Shown here: positions 10,553-21,552 of the stretch, piece after piece
How the letters are laid out: every line of letters begins with the position of its first letter
Numbering within the stretch: the first letter of the stretch is position 1
Source: Apostichopus japonicus
Lineage: Eukaryota; Echinodermata; Holothuroidea; Aspidochirotida; Stichopodidae
Direction: 5' to 3'
NCBI RefSeq assembly: GCF_037975245.1
Contig: NC_092567.1
Coordinates: 293,501 to 357,500 of the forward strand
Length of the DNA: 64,000 nt
Notes under the pieces: generated by a model
Seen by the model: the letters and a program-made list of their open reading frames with translations, nothing else
Database searches by the model: none
What the model was told of the DNA's origin: nothing
Program-made: the position numbers and the translations under genes

Positions 10553-11991
10553 CCAGTATCAGACGTGTCTCAAAACCAACGGCTCTTTTAAGGGCCATCC
10601 AAATCACTGAAAGGGCTACTCTCGCTACTCCTCAAACATGCTTTTGTCTTTGTCTACTTTATTTCATTATCAAATCCCCCCCCCACCCCCTCTCCACCCG
10701 AACACCACCACAACACAAGTTCTCAGTCAATAAAATGACGGAGACCGGCAACTCAAACAGATTTCATGTTGAAAATGCAAAAGCCGAAAGGGCATCCCGA
10801 AAATAATCAATTTCGAGAATATGGAAGTATCCCTTCCTTCCATCGTCTCTCACTCCCAGACGCAAACTAATGAAACAATCAAAACTTAAAATCCGCTGTC
10901 CAACACACTTGCGGACACCCGGCCGCACGAAGTTGTTAACCGTGCATATAGATATAAGGATATTTGTGCTATGTATGGGCTATTAAAACGATTGCCACTA
11001 ACAATTTGGAAAAGGAAAATCTAACAAACCTGATCTTCGAAAATTACGCAACTACTTTTAACTGCAATATGAGTCACTGCGGCGAGCTGGTCCCAATTTT
11101 GTCGGAGACACTTTGCACGACGATAGGGTCGGTGCGATAAATGCGAGGGCAATTCCTAATCGAGTCAGGTCAATTATCAGAAAATCAGTGGTGATCAAGT
11201 GATGGGCATCCGTCGAAAAGGTTAACCGTATGGAAAAGTCCACATCAGGGTGACTTTTTGTACATGTTTCCAGTTATCACCATTCCTCTGGATGCTTGCA
11301 TGTTAAAGCTTTCTAAATAAACTACCGATGGTGCAAAACTCGGGAGGATTGCAGGTGATTACGGCATCTAAGCAATTCGTTGCAGGTATCGTATGGTAGG
11401 TACGTAGCCCAAATTCTAGTATGCAGTAAGCCATAGGTCTGCAGTCGTTCCATTGCACACAAAATATATCGCAGAAAGCAAGTTTAACGGATGGTTGAAC
11501 TTCTCCTTAGTCTGATCGCTTATGATGGTGACATCTTGAATTAACTCTTGATGAAATTTTCATTTCAATTCATTACACTTAAGTGACTGAAACTGCCAGA
11601 CAATATATAGACGTGTATGTATTAGTTGCGAATGAAAACTTTTGACTTCTATTCTTGTCCGAAAATAGAGCACGACAAGCTTCGAATCGGTACTTTGAAA
11701 ACTATCACACGATTGTTTAGATTGAGCTCCTTTCGCCTATTCTGGTTTGGTTTTACCAAAGGCAGTGAAAGTATCTAGAATTTTGAATTGAATAAAACAG
11801 TTTAAAACAGGTAGTGCTTGTACGTCAGTGTGATTAGGTCCACGACCAATCAAGACAGAGATCGAGGGTAGTTTCGTTCACGTCCGCCAGGACTAATATA
11901 TTAAACAAAAAGAATCAGTCATAATTACAAAACAAACATACATTTGATATCGTTCTAACCTGACCCGACAGTAAATAGCAACACGAGAAAG

Positions 11992-12555
11992 ATGTCCGCA
12001 GTCGTTGCAAAGAGACCTGCTCAACCAAGCACCCTCGATATGATCGTCAAGGCGATTACAACCAGGCATGAAGCTAGAGGTTCATCCGTAGCCGGCATTA
12101 AGTCAACCCTACAAGCAATGGAGTTCGACACAAAGAAGAAGAACACCCTCATCAACTCGGCACTCAAGAGAGGAGTAGCAACCGGTGTGTTGAAGCAAGT
12201 CAAAGGCGTCGGCGCAACGGGAACTTTCAAGATCGACACCAATTCAGCGAAGGCAGCCGAAAAAGCCAAGGCGCAGAAGGAGAAAGAAAGGGCAAAGACA
12301 GCTGCCAAGAAACAGAAAGAAAAGGAGAAGAAAGCCGCAGTACGAGAGAAAGCTAAGGCCAAGAAGGCTGCTGCTAAGACAAAGAAACCCTCACCGAAAG
12401 CTAAGAAAACCACCAAGCCAAAGAAGAAAACCACCAAGACACCCACCAAGAAAGCCGTAGTCAAGAAAGCCGTAGTCAAGAAAGCCGTGAAACCGAAGAA
12501 AACAGTTAAGCCCAAGACGTCCGCCACCAAACCTAAGAAGACAACTAAGAAGTAG
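11992..12555 (+). CDS. H1: Linker histone H1, unit 7
   Basis: The protein is identical to unit 2. TATA lies at 11897..11904, stem-loop at 12584..12599, C-run is 9, AATAAA at 12732..12737. Confidence 0.97.
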   Translation: MSAVVAKRPAQPSTLDMIVKAITTRHEARGSSVAGIKSTLQAMEFDTKKKNTLINSALKRGVATGVLKQVKGVGATGTFKIDTNSAKAAEKAKAQKEKERAKTAAKKQKEKEKKAAVREKAKAKKAAAKTKKPSPKAKKTTKPKKKTTKTPTKKAVVKKAVVKKAVKPKKTVKPKTSATKPKKTTKK

Positions 12556-13994
12556 CCAGTATCAGACGTGTCTCAAAACCAACGGCTCTTTTAAGGGCCA
12601 TCCAAATCACTGAAAGGGCTACTCTCGCTACTCCTCAAACATGCTTTTGTCTTTGTCTACTTTATTTCATTATCAAATCCCCCCCCCACCCCCTCTCCAC
12701 CCGAACACCACCACAACACAAGTTCTCAGTCAATAAAATGACGGAGACCGGCAACTCAAACAGATTTCATGTTGAAAATGCAAAAGCCGAAAGGGCATCC
12801 CGAAAATAATCAATTTCGAGAATATGGAAGTATCCCTTCCTTCCATCGTCTCTCACTCCCAGACGCAAACTAATGAAACAATCAAAACTTAAAATCCGCT
12901 GTCCAACACACTTGCGGACACCCGGCCGCACGAAGTTGTTAACCGTGCATATAGATATAAGGATATTTGTGCTATGTATGGGCTATTAAAACGATTGCCA
13001 CTAACAATTTGGAAAAGGAAAATCTAACAAACCTGATCTTCGAAAATTACGCAACTACTTTTAACTGCAATATGAGTCACTGCGGCGAGCTGGTCCCAAT
13101 TTTGTCGGAGACACTTTGCACGACGATAGGGTCGGTGCGATAAATGCGAGGGCAATTCCTAATCGAGTCAGGTCAATTATCAGAAAATCAGTGGTGATCA
13201 AGTGATGGGCATCCGTCGAAAAGGTTAACCGTATGGAAAAGTCCACATCAGGGTGACTTTTTGTACATGTTTCCAGTTATCACCATTCCTCTGGATGCTT
13301 GCATGTTAAAGCTTTCTAAATAAACTACCGATGGTGCAAAACTCGGGAGGATTGCAGGTGATTACGGCATCTAAGCAATTCGTTGCAGGTATCGTATGGT
13401 AGGTACGTAGCCCAAATTCTAGTATGCAGTAAGCCATAGGTCTGCAGTCGTTCCATTGCACACAAAATATATCGCAGAAAGCAAGTTTAACGGATGGTTG
13501 AACTTCTCCTTAGTCTGATCGCTTATGATGGTGACATCTTGAATTAACTCTTGATGAAATTTTCATTTCAATTCATTACACTTAAGTGACTGAAACTGCC
13601 AGACAATATATAGACGTGTATGTATTAGTTGCGAATGAAAACTTTTGACTTCTATTCTTGTCCGAAAATAGAGCACGACAAGCTTCGAATCGGTACTTTG
13701 AAAACTATCACACGATTGTTTAGATTGAGCTCCTTTCGCCTATTCTGGTTTGGTTTTACCAAAGGCAGTGAAAGTATCTAGAATTTTGAATTGAATAAAA
13801 CAGTTTAAAACAGGTAGTGCTTGTACGTCAGTGTGATTAGGTCCACGACCAATCAAGACAGAGATCGAGGGTAGTTTCGTTCACGTCCGCCAGGACTAAT
13901 ATATTAAACAAAAAGAATCAGTCATAATTACAAAACAAACATACATTTGATATCGTTCTAACCTGACCCGACAGTAAATAGCAACACGAGAAAG

Positions 13995-14558
13995 ATGTCC
14001 GCAGTCGTTGCAAAGAGACCTGCTCAACCAAGCACCCTCGATATGATCGTCAAGGCGATTACAACCAGGCATGAAGCTAGAGGTTCATCCGTAGCCGGCA
14101 TTAAGTCAACCCTACAAGCAATGGAGTTCGACACAAAGAAGAAGAACACCCTCATCAACTCGGCACTCAAGAGAGGAGTAGCAACCGGTGTGTTGAAGCA
14201 AGTCAAAGGCGTCGGCGCAACGGGAACTTTCAAGATCGACACCAATTCAGCGAAGGCAGCCGAAAAAGCCAAGGCGCAGAAGGAGAAAGAAAGGGCAAAG
14301 ACAGCTGCCAAGAAACAGAAAGAAAAGGAGAAGAAAGCCGCAGTACGAGAGAAAGCTAAGGCCAAGAAGGCTGCTGCTAAGACAAAGAAACCCTCACCGA
14401 AAGCTAAGAAAACCACCAAGCCAAAGAAGAAAACCACCAAGACACCCACCAAGAAAGCCGTAGTCAAGAAAGCCGTAGTCAAGAAAGCCGTGAAACCGAA
14501 GAAAACAGTTAAGCCCAAGACGTCCGCCACCAAACCTAAGAAGACAACTAAGAAGTAG
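13995..14558 (+). CDS. H1: Linker histone H1, unit 8
   Basis: The protein is identical to unit 2. TATA lies at 13900..13907, stem-loop at 14587..14602, C-run is 10, AATAAA at 14736..14741. Confidence 0.97.
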   Translation: MSAVVAKRPAQPSTLDMIVKAITTRHEARGSSVAGIKSTLQAMEFDTKKKNTLINSALKRGVATGVLKQVKGVGATGTFKIDTNSAKAAEKAKAQKEKERAKTAAKKQKEKEKKAAVREKAKAKKAAAKTKKPSPKAKKTTKPKKKTTKTPTKKAVVKKAVVKKAVKPKKTVKPKTSATKPKKTTKK

Positions 14559-15998
14559 CCAGTATCAGACGTGTCTCAAAACCAACGGCTCTTTTAAGGG
14601 CCATCCAAATCACTGAAAGGGCTACTCTCGCTACTCCTCAAACATGCTTTTGTCTTTGTCTACTTTATTTCATTATCAAATCCCCCCCCCCACCCCCTCT
14701 CCACCCGAACACCACCACAACACAAGTTCTCAGTCAATAAAATGACGGAGACCGGCAACTCAAACAGATTTCATGTTGAAAATGCAAAAGCCGAAAGGGC
14801 ATCCCGAAAATAATCAATTTCGAGAATATGGAAGTATCCCTTCCTTCCATCGTCTCTCACTCCCAGACGCAAACTAATGAAACAATCAAAACTTAAAATC
14901 CGCTGTCCAACACACTTGCGGACACCCGGCCGCACGAAGTTGTTAACCGTGCATATAGATATAAGGATATTTGTGCTATGTATGGGCTATTAAAACGATT
15001 GCCACTAACAATTTGGAAAAGGAAAATCTAACAAACCTGATCTTCGAAAATTACGCAACTACTTTTAACTGCAATATGAGTCACTGCGGCGAGCTGGTCC
15101 CAATTTTGTCGGAGACACTTTGCACGACGATAGGGTCGGTGCGATAAATGCGAGGGCAATTCCTAATCGAGTCAGGTCAATTATCAGAAAATCAGTGGTG
15201 ATCAAGTGATGGGCATCCGTCGAAAAGGTTAACCGTATGGAAAAGTCCACATCAGGGTGACTTTTTGTACATGTTTCCAGTTATCACCATTCCTCTGGAT
15301 GCTTGCATGTTAAAGCTTTCTAAATAAACTACCGATGGTGCAAAACTCGGGAGGATTGCAGGTGATTACGGCATCTAAGCAATTCGTTGCAGGTATCGTA
15401 TGGTAGGTACGTAGCCCAAATTCTAGTATGCAGTAAGCCATAGGTCTGCAGTCGTTCCATTGCACACAAAATATATCGCAGAAAGCAAGTTTAACGGATG
15501 GTTGAACTTCTCCTTAGTCTGATCGCTTATGATGGTGACATCTTGAATTAACTCTTGATGAAATTTTCATTTCAATTCATTACACTTAAGTGACTGAAAC
15601 TGCCAGACAATATATAGACGTGTATGTATTAGTTGCGAATGAAAACTTTTGACTTCTATTCTTGTCCGAAAATAGAGCACGACAAGCTTCGAATCGGTAC
15701 TTTGAAAACTATCACACGATTGTTTAGATTGAGCTCCTTTCGCCTATTCTGGTTTGGTTTTACCAAAGGCAGTGAAAGTATCTAGAATTTTGAATTGAAT
15801 AAAACAGTTTAAAACAGGTAGTGCTTGTACGTCAGTGTGATTAGGTCCACGACCAATCAAGACAGAGATCGAGGGTAGTTTCGTTCACGTCCGCCAGGAC
15901 TAATATATTAAACAAAAAGAATCAGTCATAATTACAAAACAAACATACATTTGATATCGTTCTAACCTGACCCGACAGTAAATAGCAACACGAGAAAG

Positions 15999-16562
15999 AT
16001 GTCCGCAGTCGTTGCAAAGAGACCTGCTCAACCAAGCACCCTCGATATGATCGTCAAGGCGATTACAACCAGGCATGAAGCTAGAGGTTCATCCGTAGCC
16101 GGCATTAAGTCAACCCTACAAGCAATGGAGTTCGACACAAAGAAGAAGAACACCCTCATCAACTCGGCACTCAAGAGAGGAGTAGCAACCGGTGTGTTGA
16201 AGCAAGTCAAAGGCGTCGGCGCAACGGGAACTTTCAAGATCGACACCAATTCAGCGAAGGCAGCCGAAAAAGCCAAGGCGCAGAAGGAGAAAGAAAGGGC
16301 AAAGACAGCTGCCAAGAAACAGAAAGAAAAGGAGAAGAAAGCCGCAGTACGAGAGAAAGCTAAGGCCAAGAAGGCTGCTGCTAAGACAAAGAAACCCTCA
16401 CCGAAAGCTAAGAAAACCACCAAGCCAAAGAAGAAAACCACCAAGACACCCACCAAGAAAGCCGTAGTCAAGAAAGCCGTAGTCAAGAAAGCCGTGAAAC
16501 CGAAGAAAACAGTTAAGCCCAAGACGTCCGCCACCAAACCTAAGAAGACAACTAAGAAGTAG
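15999..16562 (+). CDS. H1: Linker histone H1, unit 9
   Basis: The protein is identical to unit 2. TATA lies at 15904..15911, stem-loop at 16591..16606, C-run is 9, AATAAA at 16739..16744. Its downstream spacer ends in the first mobile-element insertion (17941). Confidence 0.97.
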   Translation: MSAVVAKRPAQPSTLDMIVKAITTRHEARGSSVAGIKSTLQAMEFDTKKKNTLINSALKRGVATGVLKQVKGVGATGTFKIDTNSAKAAEKAKAQKEKERAKTAAKKQKEKEKKAAVREKAKAKKAAAKTKKPSPKAKKTTKPKKKTTKTPTKKAVVKKAVVKKAVKPKKTVKPKTSATKPKKTTKK

Positions 16563-17930
16563 CCAGTATCAGACGTGTCTCAAAACCAACGGCTCTTTTA
16601 AGGGCCATCCAAATCACTGAAAGGGCTACTCTCGCTACTCCTCAAACATGCTTTTGTCTTTGTCTACTTTATTTCATTATCAAATCCCCCCCCCACCCCC
16701 TCTCCACCCGAACACCACCACAACACAAGTTCTCAGTCAATAAAATGACGGAGACCGGCAACTCAAACAGATTTCATGTTGAAAATGCAAAAGCCGAAAG
16801 GGCATCCCGAAAATAATCAATTTCGAGAATATGGAAGTATCCCTTCCTTCCATCGTCTCTCACTCCCAGACGCAAACTAATGAAACAATCAAAACTTAAA
16901 ATCCGCTGTCCAACACACTTGCGGACACCCGGCCGCACGAAGTTGTTAACCGTGCATATAGATATAAGGATATTTGTGCTATGTATGGGCTATTAAAACG
17001 ATTGCCACTAACAATTTGGAAAAGGAAAATCTAACAAACCTGATCTTCGAAAATTACGCAACTACTTTTAACTGCAATATGAGTCACTGCGGCGAGCTGG
17101 TCCCAATTTTGTCGGAGACACTTTGCACGACGATAGGGTCGGTGCGATAAATGCGAGGGCAATTCCTAATCGAGTCAGGTCAATTATCAGAAAATCAGTG
17201 GTGATCAAGTGATGGGCATCCGTCGAAAAGGTTAACCGTATGGAAAAGTCCACATCAGGGTGACTTTTTGTACATGTTTCCAGTTATCACCATTCCTCTG
17301 GATGCTTGCATGTTAAAGCTTTCTAAATAAACTACCGATGGTGCAAAACTCGGGAGGATTGCAGGTGATTACGGCATCTAAGCAATTCGTTGCAGGTATC
17401 GTATGGTAGGTACGTAGCCCAAATTCTAGTATGCAGTAAGCCATAGGTCTGCAGTCGTTCCATTGCACACAAAATATATCGCAGAAAGCAAGTTTAACGG
17501 ATGGTTGAACTTCTCCTTAGTCTGATCGCTTATGATGGTGACATCTTGAATTAACTCTTGATGAAATTTTCATTTCAATTCATTACACTTAAGTGACTGA
17601 AACTGCCAGACAATATATAGACGTGTATGTATTAGTTGCGAATGAAAACTTTTGACTTCTATTCTTGTCCGAAAATAGAGCACGACAAGCTTCGAATCGG
17701 TACTTTGAAAACTATCACACGATTGTTTAGATTGAGCTCCTTTCGCCTATTCTGGTTTGGTTTTACCAAAGGCAGTGAAAGTATCTAGAATTTTGAATTG
17801 AATAAAACAGTTTAAAACAGGTAGTGCTTGTACGTCAGTGTGATTAGGTCCACGACCAATCAAGACAGAGATCGAGGGTAGTTTCGTTCACGTCCGCCAG
17901 GACTAATATATTAAACAAAAAGAATCAGTC

Positions 17931-17940
17931 ATAATTACAA
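17931..17940 (+). repeat. Target-site duplication, left copy (truncated LINE)
   Basis: ATAATTACAA repeats at 18076..18085 on the other side of the insertion. It may be 11 bases if the preceding C is counted, because the element also ends in C. Confidence 0.9.
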
Positions 17941-17947
17941 CTGATCC

Positions 17948-17989
<42 letters not shown>

Positions 17990-18075
17990 GTTGTCTTTTC
18001 TTTGAAAACAATTCTATTATCCCCCGCAGGACCTCTTGCGAGGTCGATCAGGGGTAAAATTTCGTTTACTACTAC
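17941..18075 (+). mobile_element. Severely 5'-truncated LINE copy (135 bp)
   Basis: Only the extreme 3' end of the LINE seen at 20118..24619 remains: CTGATCCC, an A-run of 40 (the longest of the six copies; the AG before the run is missing here), then the invariant 87-bp tail with hairpin ending in TACTACTAC. The duplicated target is 10 bp. It lies between the TATA box at 17907 and H1 unit 10, so it would become 135 bases of extra 5'UTR. Truncation at the 5' end is the usual outcome of incomplete target-primed reverse transcription. Confidence 0.9.
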
Positions 18076-18146
18076 ATAATTACAAAACAAACATACATTT
18101 GATATCGTTCTAACCTGACCCGACAGTAAATAGCAACACGAGAAAG

Positions 18147-18710
18147 ATGTCCGCAGTCGTTGCAAAGAGACCTGCTCAACCAAGCACCCTCGATATGATC
18201 GTCAAGGCGATTACAACCAGGCATGAAGCTAGAGGTTCATCCGTAGCCGGCATTAAGTCAACCCTACAAGCAATGGAGTTCGACACAAAGAAGAAGAACA
18301 CCCTCATCAACTCGGCACTCAAGAGAGGAGTAGCAACCGGTGTGTTGAAGCAAGTCAAAGGCGTCGGCGCAACGGGAACTTTCAAGATCGACACCAATTC
18401 AGCGAAGGCAGCCGAAAAAGCCAAGGCGCAGAAGGAGAAAGAAAGGGCAAAGACAGCTGCCAAGAAACAGAAAGAAAAGGAGAAGAAAGCCGCAGTACGA
18501 GAGAAAGCTAAGGCCAAGAAGGCTGCTGCTAAGACAAAGAAACCCTCACCGAAAGCTAAGAAAACCACCAAGCCAAAGAAGAAAACCACCAAGACACCCA
18601 CCAAGAAAGCCGTAGTCAAGAAAGCCGTAGTCAAGAAAGCCGTGAAACCGAAGAAAACAGTTAAGCCCAAGACGTCCGCCACCAAACCTAAGAAGACAAC
18701 TAAGAAGTAG
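18147..18710 (+). CDS. H1: Linker histone H1, unit 10
   Basis: The protein is identical to unit 2. The truncated LINE at 17941..18075 separates it from its TATA box (17907..17914) by 145 extra bases, including an A-run of 40, which would lie in the 5'UTR. Stem-loop at 18739..18754, C-run is 10, AATAAA at 18888..18893. Confidence 0.97.
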   Translation: MSAVVAKRPAQPSTLDMIVKAITTRHEARGSSVAGIKSTLQAMEFDTKKKNTLINSALKRGVATGVLKQVKGVGATGTFKIDTNSAKAAEKAKAQKEKERAKTAAKKQKEKEKKAAVREKAKAKKAAAKTKKPSPKAKKTTKPKKKTTKTPTKKAVVKKAVVKKAVKPKKTVKPKTSATKPKKTTKK

Positions 18711-20087
18711 CCAGTATCAGACGTGTCTCAAAACCAACGGCTCTTTTAAGGGCCATCCAAATCACTGAAAGGGCTACTCTCGCTACTCCTCAAACATGCT
18801 TTTGTCTTTGTCTACTTTATTTCATTATCAAATCCCCCCCCCCACCCCCTCTCCACCCGAACACCACCACAACACAAGTTCTCAGTCAATAAAATGACGG
18901 AGACCGGCAACTCAAACAGATTTCATGTTGAAAATGCAAAAGCCGAAAGGGCATCCCGAAAATAATCAATTTCGAGAATATGGAAGTATCCCTTCCTTCC
19001 ATCGTCTCTCACTCCCAGACGCAAACTAATGAAACAATCAAAACTTAAAATCCGCTGTCCAACACACTTGCGGACACCCGGCCGCACGAAGTTGTTAACC
19101 GTGCATATAGATATAAGGATATTTGTGCTATGTATGGGCTATTAAAACGATTGCCACTAACAATTTGGAAAAGGAAAATCTAACAAACCTGATCTTCGAA
19201 AATTACGCAACTACTTTTAACTGCAATATGAGTCACTGCGGCGAGCTGGTCCCAATTTTGTCGGAGACACTTTGCACGACGATAGGGTCGGTGCGATAAA
19301 TGCGAGGGCAATTCCTAATCGAGTCAGGTCAATTATCAGAAAATCAGTGGTGATCAAGTGATGGGCATCCGTCGAAAAGGTTAACCGTATGGAAAAGTCC
19401 ACATCAGGGTGACTTTTTGTACATGTTTCCAGTTATCACCATTCCTCTGGATGCTTGCATGTTAAAGCTTTCTAAATAAACTACCGATGGTGCAAAACTC
19501 GGGAGGATTGCAGGTGATTACGGCATCTAAGCAATTCGTTGCAGGTATCGTATGGTAGGTACGTAGCCCAAATTCTAGTATGCAGTAAGCCATAGGTCTG
19601 CAGTCGTTCCATTGCACACAAAATATATCGCAGAAAGCAAGTTTAACGGATGGTTGAACTTCTCCTTAGTCTGATCGCTTATGATGGTGACATCTTGAAT
19701 TAACTCTTGATGAAATTTTCATTTCAATTCATTACACTTAAGTGACTGAAACTGCCAGACAATATATAGACGTGTATGTATTAGTTGCGAATGAAAACTT
19801 TTGACTTCTATTCTTGTCCGAAAATAGAGCACGACAAGCTTCGAATCGGTACTTTGAAAACTATCACACGATTGTTTAGATTGAGCTCCTTTCGCCTATT
19901 CTGGTTTGGTTTTACCAAAGGCAGTGAAAGTATCTAGAATTTTGAATTGAATAAAACAGTTTAAAACAGGTAGTGCTTGTACGTCAGTGTGATTAGGTCC
20001 ACGACCAATCAAGACAGAGATCGAGGGTAGTTTCGTTCACGTCCGCCAGGACTAATATATTAAACAAAAAGAATCAGTCATAATTAC

Positions 20088-20117
20088 AAAACAAACATAC
20101 ATTTGATATCGTTCTAA
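20088..20117 (+). repeat. 30-bp target-site duplication, left copy (LINE B)
   Basis: It matches 24620..24649 base for base. It may extend to 32 bases because the element tail also ends in AC. It is three times longer than at the other LINE insertions. Confidence 0.93.
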
Positions 20118-20397
20118 TCGTTCAAAAAACAAGTTTTCTTATACGTTCATGTTTACAATCACTTCTATACTTGTATAGCGCCATCAATTGAGCCTTTACA
20201 CCTTCACTTACCCGCCATTCTATATCAGAACGCGTCCTCAGCTACATATACATCAAGGATTGTAGTGTAAACGGAATATATTTCTTCCGTCCGCCGTTTT
20301 AGGCTGGAGTCTAATTTTTCTTTCTGGTAAGTGAAGCATTGTTTTTAATATCATTGTTTAAGAAGCCATTTCCAACCCGTAGAAGGGGCTTGCCAAT

Positions 20398-21552
20398 ATG
20401 GCAACCCCTGGCCCACTAGAACCCTTAGAGATTGAAAACTTAGACCTATCCACCCTAGACCTAGATATTAATGATTGGATTCCGGTCCATAACATCAGAA
20501 AACGTCAACGCCCAAACTCCGTAGAAACAAATCCATCACCAAATACCAAACCGACCTCTAAAAAGACCTCCCAAACAATAATTGTCTCTGGAATACTGCC
20601 TGAAATATCAAACAATCCTATCAAACTAGCAAAACTAATCAACGAAGAAAAGCCAGCTGCAGTTATAACCAACATAAACCGTCTAAGAAGCAATGACATA
20701 CTTATCACCCCCCATGATCCTAAATCTTCAAACGTCCTCCTACAACCATGGACACAACAATCTAAACTAGGCAATCCCAAACCAAGAATCCCTCAAAATA
20801 TCAAACAAAAGACTTTCTCAGTGGTAGCATGCGGTATCAACCCAGAAGTAGAAACTAAAGACATAGAGCAACAACTGAAAGACCAAGAATACTCTCCAAT
20901 AATTGTAAAAAGACTGATCAGTCGTGCTACCAACAACCCTACCTGGAAAATCAAAATAACATTCAATGACCAAGAATCACAAAAATCCCTCTTAACTAAT
21001 GGCCTTTACCTGGGCTACTCAAAACACAAGACCGAAGAATATCAAGAACCACCACAAATTAATCAATGTTTCAAATGCCAAAAGTTCGGGCACACTCACC
21101 ACACATGTAAAAACGAGACCCGTTGCCTAAGATGTGGTGAAAATCATAGAGTTAAAGACTGCCCTTCAAAACGAGAAAATACAAAATGCGCCAACTGCTC
21201 TGGATCCCATGCTGCCCTTTACAAAGGCTGCCCTAAATTTAAAGAAGCCAAATTTGAAGCAAAAACTAAACAACAAGAACAAAGAACCTATGCCAATGTC
21301 ACCAAAAATACCCCTAAAATTGAGGTAACAAACAAAATCTCAAAAGAAGAAAAGATTAACATATCAATGTTTGTAATCGAAATGATTCAATATACCCTTC
21401 AAAAGGCAAAAATAAACGTTAAAGCTGACGACATAGCCAGTTACGCCACTGTGTTGGCACTTAAACATCTTAACTTAAATGCCCCTAAATCTGTTTTCAT
21501 GGAACGTCTCTACCAACCTTCCATTTTTAGCCCTCCTGTAGCCCATAAATGA
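20398..21552 (+). CDS. LINE ORF1 protein, zinc-knuckle nucleic-acid-binding (copy B)
   Basis: A 384-residue Gag-like protein expected to coat the element RNA and form the ribonucleoprotein particle. Three zinc knuckles are visible: C224-x2-C227-x4-H232-x4-C237, C243-x2-C246-x3-H250-x4-C255 and C264-x2-C267-x3-H271-x6-C278. Upstream, about residues 140 to 220 resemble the RRM-like region that precedes the knuckles in X-element and Jockey ORF1 proteins. The N-terminal 60 residues are polar and probably disordered. Its stop overlaps the ORF2 start in ATGA (21549..21552), suggesting reinitiation by terminating ribosomes. The start is the first ATG after the 5'UTR and follows a short AAGCC/GGCTT inverted repeat. 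Confidence 0.92.
   Translation: MATPGPLEPLEIENLDLSTLDLDINDWIPVHNIRKRQRPNSVETNPSPNTKPTSKKTSQTIIVSGILPEISNNPIKLAKLINEEKPAAVITNINRLRSNDILITPHDPKSSNVLLQPWTQQSKLGNPKPRIPQNIKQKTFSVVACGINPEVETKDIEQQLKDQEYSPIIVKRLISRATNNPTWKIKITFNDQESQKSLLTNGLYLGYSKHKTEEYQEPPQINQCFKCQKFGHTHHTCKNETRCLRCGENHRVKDCPSKRENTKCANCSGSHAALYKGCPKFKEAKFEAKTKQQEQRTYANVTKNTPKIEVTNKISKEEKINISMFVIEMIQYTLQKAKINVKADDIASYATVLALKHLNLNAPKSVFMERLYQPSIFSPPVAHK

Noticed and set aside
17935-18183. Minus-strand frames of 69 to 99 codons crossing the LINE tail and A-run
   Set aside because: They read poly-T as poly-Phe and span the element-host junction, so they are chance frames.
21134-21328. 64-codon frame inside ORF1 and 60 to 91-codon minus frames inside the LINE
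   Set aside because: Shadows of ORF1 and ORF2, which show the real protein motifs.
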